From NCBI GenBank assembly GCA_905372875.1, contig CAJPQU010000113.1:1-6398 (forward strand): 6,398 nucleotides of DNA. Direction: 5' to 3'. This DNA comes from an uncultured Schwartzia sp. (GTDB lineage: Bacteria > Bacillota > Negativicutes > Selenomonadales > Selenomonadaceae). Shown piece after piece: positions 4,854-6,398 of the stretch; within the stretch, counting starts at the first letter, position 1, and each line of letters starts with the position of its first letter. The position numbers and the translations under genes are program-made. The notes below the pieces were generated by a model. That model saw only the letters and a program-made list of their open reading frames with translations. It had not been told where the DNA came from and did no database searches.

Positions 4854-6398
4854 ATGAGTATGGACGGATTTTCCCTACACTGGCTGATAGAAGAACTGCG
4901 CATCCGTCTTACCGGAGGACGCATTGATAAAGTGAATCAGCCTAATCATCATACCGTCCAATTGAGTATTCGCCAACCAGGAGAAAACCAGCTCCTGCTC
5001 ATTTCTATTCAGCCCCAAAATCCCATCATGTATCAGCCTGTCGCTCCTTTGGAAAACCCGTCGGAGCCACCTACCTTCTGCATGGTACTGCGAAAACATT
5101 TGGAAGGAGGACGCATTGCCGCTATCGAGCAAATTGGCCTCGACCGCCTCATTCGTCTCGATATCGACTGCATAGGAAGTGGCGGACGCCTTACGACCCG
5201 TACACTCATGGCGGAATTTATGGGAAAATACAGCAATCTCATTTTAGTCGAAGACGGTGTTATTTGGGACGCACTGCGACGAATCGGAGCCAATTCCAGT
5301 CGTGTCCGCCGCGTTCTCCCCGGACTTTCCTACGAACGGCCGCCTGCTCAAAATAAGCAAAATGTACTGACGACCTCCATGGATGATATCCTCTTAAAAA
5401 TTAATTTAATGAAGGAACAAACTTTAGCCTCGGCTATCTGTGCCGTTTGCCTCGGCTTTGGTCCGGTTACCGCCAAAGAAATCGTTTCCTCCGCCGGACT
5501 CGCAGCTGACATGCCCGTTGCTTCTCTTAATGAAGCCAACTGCACCGCGTTGAAAGCATCATTCACCAAAATCCTGAAAGCGGTCGCCGGCCCTGCCTTT
5601 GCGCCTTGTCTCATTCTCAATAAGGGTCGAAAATTACAAGCTATGGCCGCTTTCCCGTTGCACTGTTTCCCCGACAGCGTCAGAGAAACTTTCTCCACGA
5701 TAAACGACATGGTCGTCCGTGCTTCCCTCCTCCTGGGAAGTTATGTGCCCCCGGATAGAGAACGCTTCCGTAAACTTCTTCGAAACGAACGCAGCCGTGC
5801 CCAAAATAAAGTAGAAAAACTGCGTCAGGAAGCTGTCGCTGCCGAAAACGCCGAAGAAGTAAAAATTTTGGCTGACAATCTTATGACTTATCAATACCAA
5901 CTCACCGATCATGTCGACGCCGAACTGACTGTACCGAATATTTATGACCCCGCCGGAAAGTCTCTGACTATCCCACTAAATCAAAGGCTCACTGTCAACC
6001 AAAATATTCAAAATTATTACCATAAATACAACAAACTGAAACGGGCTCAGTCACTTCTCAAAAAGCAAATCGCCGAATGTGAGGATAATATTCGTTATTT
6101 AGCCAGCATTGAAGCCTCCCTCACCGCTTCCTCCACCCTGGCCGATCTCAGAGACATCCGTACCGAGCTCATCGCCGGTGGCTGGCTCAAGGAAAAACAA
6201 AAAAAGAAGCCGGGGGAAAAAACTTCTCAGCCTTTTTCTTTCAAAGCCCCCGACGGTTCCGAAATTTTAGTGGGAAAGAACAATTACCAAAACGACCGCC
6301 TCACCTTCAAGACCGCGCAGCGGGATGATATCTGGCTGCATACGCAGGATATTCCAGGTTCTCACGTCATTCTCCGCACAGAAGGCAAAGAACCGACC
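4854..6398 (+). CDS. rqcH: RqcH, bacterial NFACT/Rqc2-family ribosome quality control protein, 3' end cut off
   Basis: RqcH binds peptidyl-tRNA-blocked 50S subunits after ribosome splitting and recruits tRNA-Ala to add an alanine tail that marks the stalled chain for degradation. Older annotations call it fibronectin-binding protein (FbpA/YloA). 515 codons are present without a stop; family members run to about 570-590 residues, so perhaps the last tenth is missing. The NFACT-N domain opens with MDGFSLHWLIEEL (3-15) and GGRIDKV (21-27), and Asp97-Arg98 matches the DR pair needed for tailing in Bacillus RqcH. EFMGKYSNLILVED (121-134) is the family block. GFGPVTAKEI (201-210) fits the helix-hairpin-helix part. 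Residues 300-425 are rich in Lys, Glu and Gln and form the coiled-coil region. The NFACT-R domain shows LVGKNNYQND (472-481) and DDIWLHTQDIPGSHVI (491-506). The ATG at 4854 has GAGG (4842-4845) 8 bases upstream. Confidence 0.96.
   Translation, partial: MSMDGFSLHWLIEELRIRLTGGRIDKVNQPNHHTVQLSIRQPGENQLLLISIQPQNPIMYQPVAPLENPSEPPTFCMVLRKHLEGGRIAAIEQIGLDRLIRLDIDCIGSGGRLTTRTLMAEFMGKYSNLILVEDGVIWDALRRIGANSSRVRRVLPGLSYERPPAQNKQNVLTTSMDDILLKINLMKEQTLASAICAVCLGFGPVTAKEIVSSAGLAADMPVASLNEANCTALKASFTKILKAVAGPAFAPCLILNKGRKLQAMAAFPLHCFPDSVRETFSTINDMVVRASLLLGSYVPPDRERFRKLLRNERSRAQNKVEKLRQEAVAAENAEEVKILADNLMTYQYQLTDHVDAELTVPNIYDPAGKSLTIPLNQRLTVNQNIQNYYHKYNKLKRAQSLLKKQIAECEDNIRYLASIEASLTASSTLADLRDIRTELIAGGWLKEKQKKKPGEKTSQPFSFKAPDGSEILVGKNNYQNDRLTFKTAQRDDIWLHTQDIPGSHVILRTEGKEPT

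Noticed and set aside
4875..5912. Minus-strand open frames of 85, 86, 120 and 92 codons
   Set aside because: All are opposite rqcH, which is one uninterrupted frame with family motifs throughout.

Overview
This is a compact, housekeeping-type bacterial chromosome segment of roughly balanced base composition. Eight genes sit on the minus strand and one divergent gene on the plus strand. The most likely host is an anaerobic Firmicute (Bacillota), plausibly of the diderm class Negativicutes (Veillonella/Megasphaera/Dialister type). This rests on four things: a RemA (DUF370) gene, which is largely restricted to Firmicutes and relatives; the order yicC-remA-gmk-rpoZ-coaBC; dapF heading that cluster; and a bacterial RqcH next door. 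The assignment is inferred from gene content and protein style; no rRNA or marker search was possible.

Layout, reading from the divergent promoter region at about 4630-4853. Leftwards on the minus strand, a two-gene unit encodes a predicted rhodanese-domain lipoprotein (4628-4206) and, 13 bases later, a small ArsC/Spx-family thioredoxin-fold protein with a CxxC motif (4192-3833). After a 166-base gap with a strong sigma-70-type promoter (3721-3693), a six-gene cluster begins: dapF (3666-2827), yicC (2807-1926), remA (GTG start, 1915-1640), gmk (1643-1035, ATGA overlap with remA), rpoZ (988-776) and coaBC (715 to beyond the left edge). Gaps of 19, 10, -4, 46 and 60 bases and no visible internal terminator make it a likely single operon. 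Rightwards on the plus strand, rqcH (4854 to beyond the right edge) has its own extended -10 promoter.

Functionally, the operon mixes meso-diaminopimelate/lysine and cell-wall precursor synthesis (DapF), RNA turnover (YicC), a DNA-binding biofilm/matrix regulator (RemA), guanylate kinase, the RNA polymerase omega subunit and coenzyme A synthesis (CoaBC). It looks like a growth-linked transcription unit rather than one pathway. RqcH acts in ribosome-associated quality control, adding alanine tails to stalled nascent chains. I see no tRNA, rRNA, CRISPR array, insertion sequence or phage gene. The window holds no convincing undescribed system. The items most worth a second look are the rhodanese-lipoprotein/ArsC-like pair, the inverted repeat over the rqcH promoter, and the co-transcription of remA with gmk and rpoZ.
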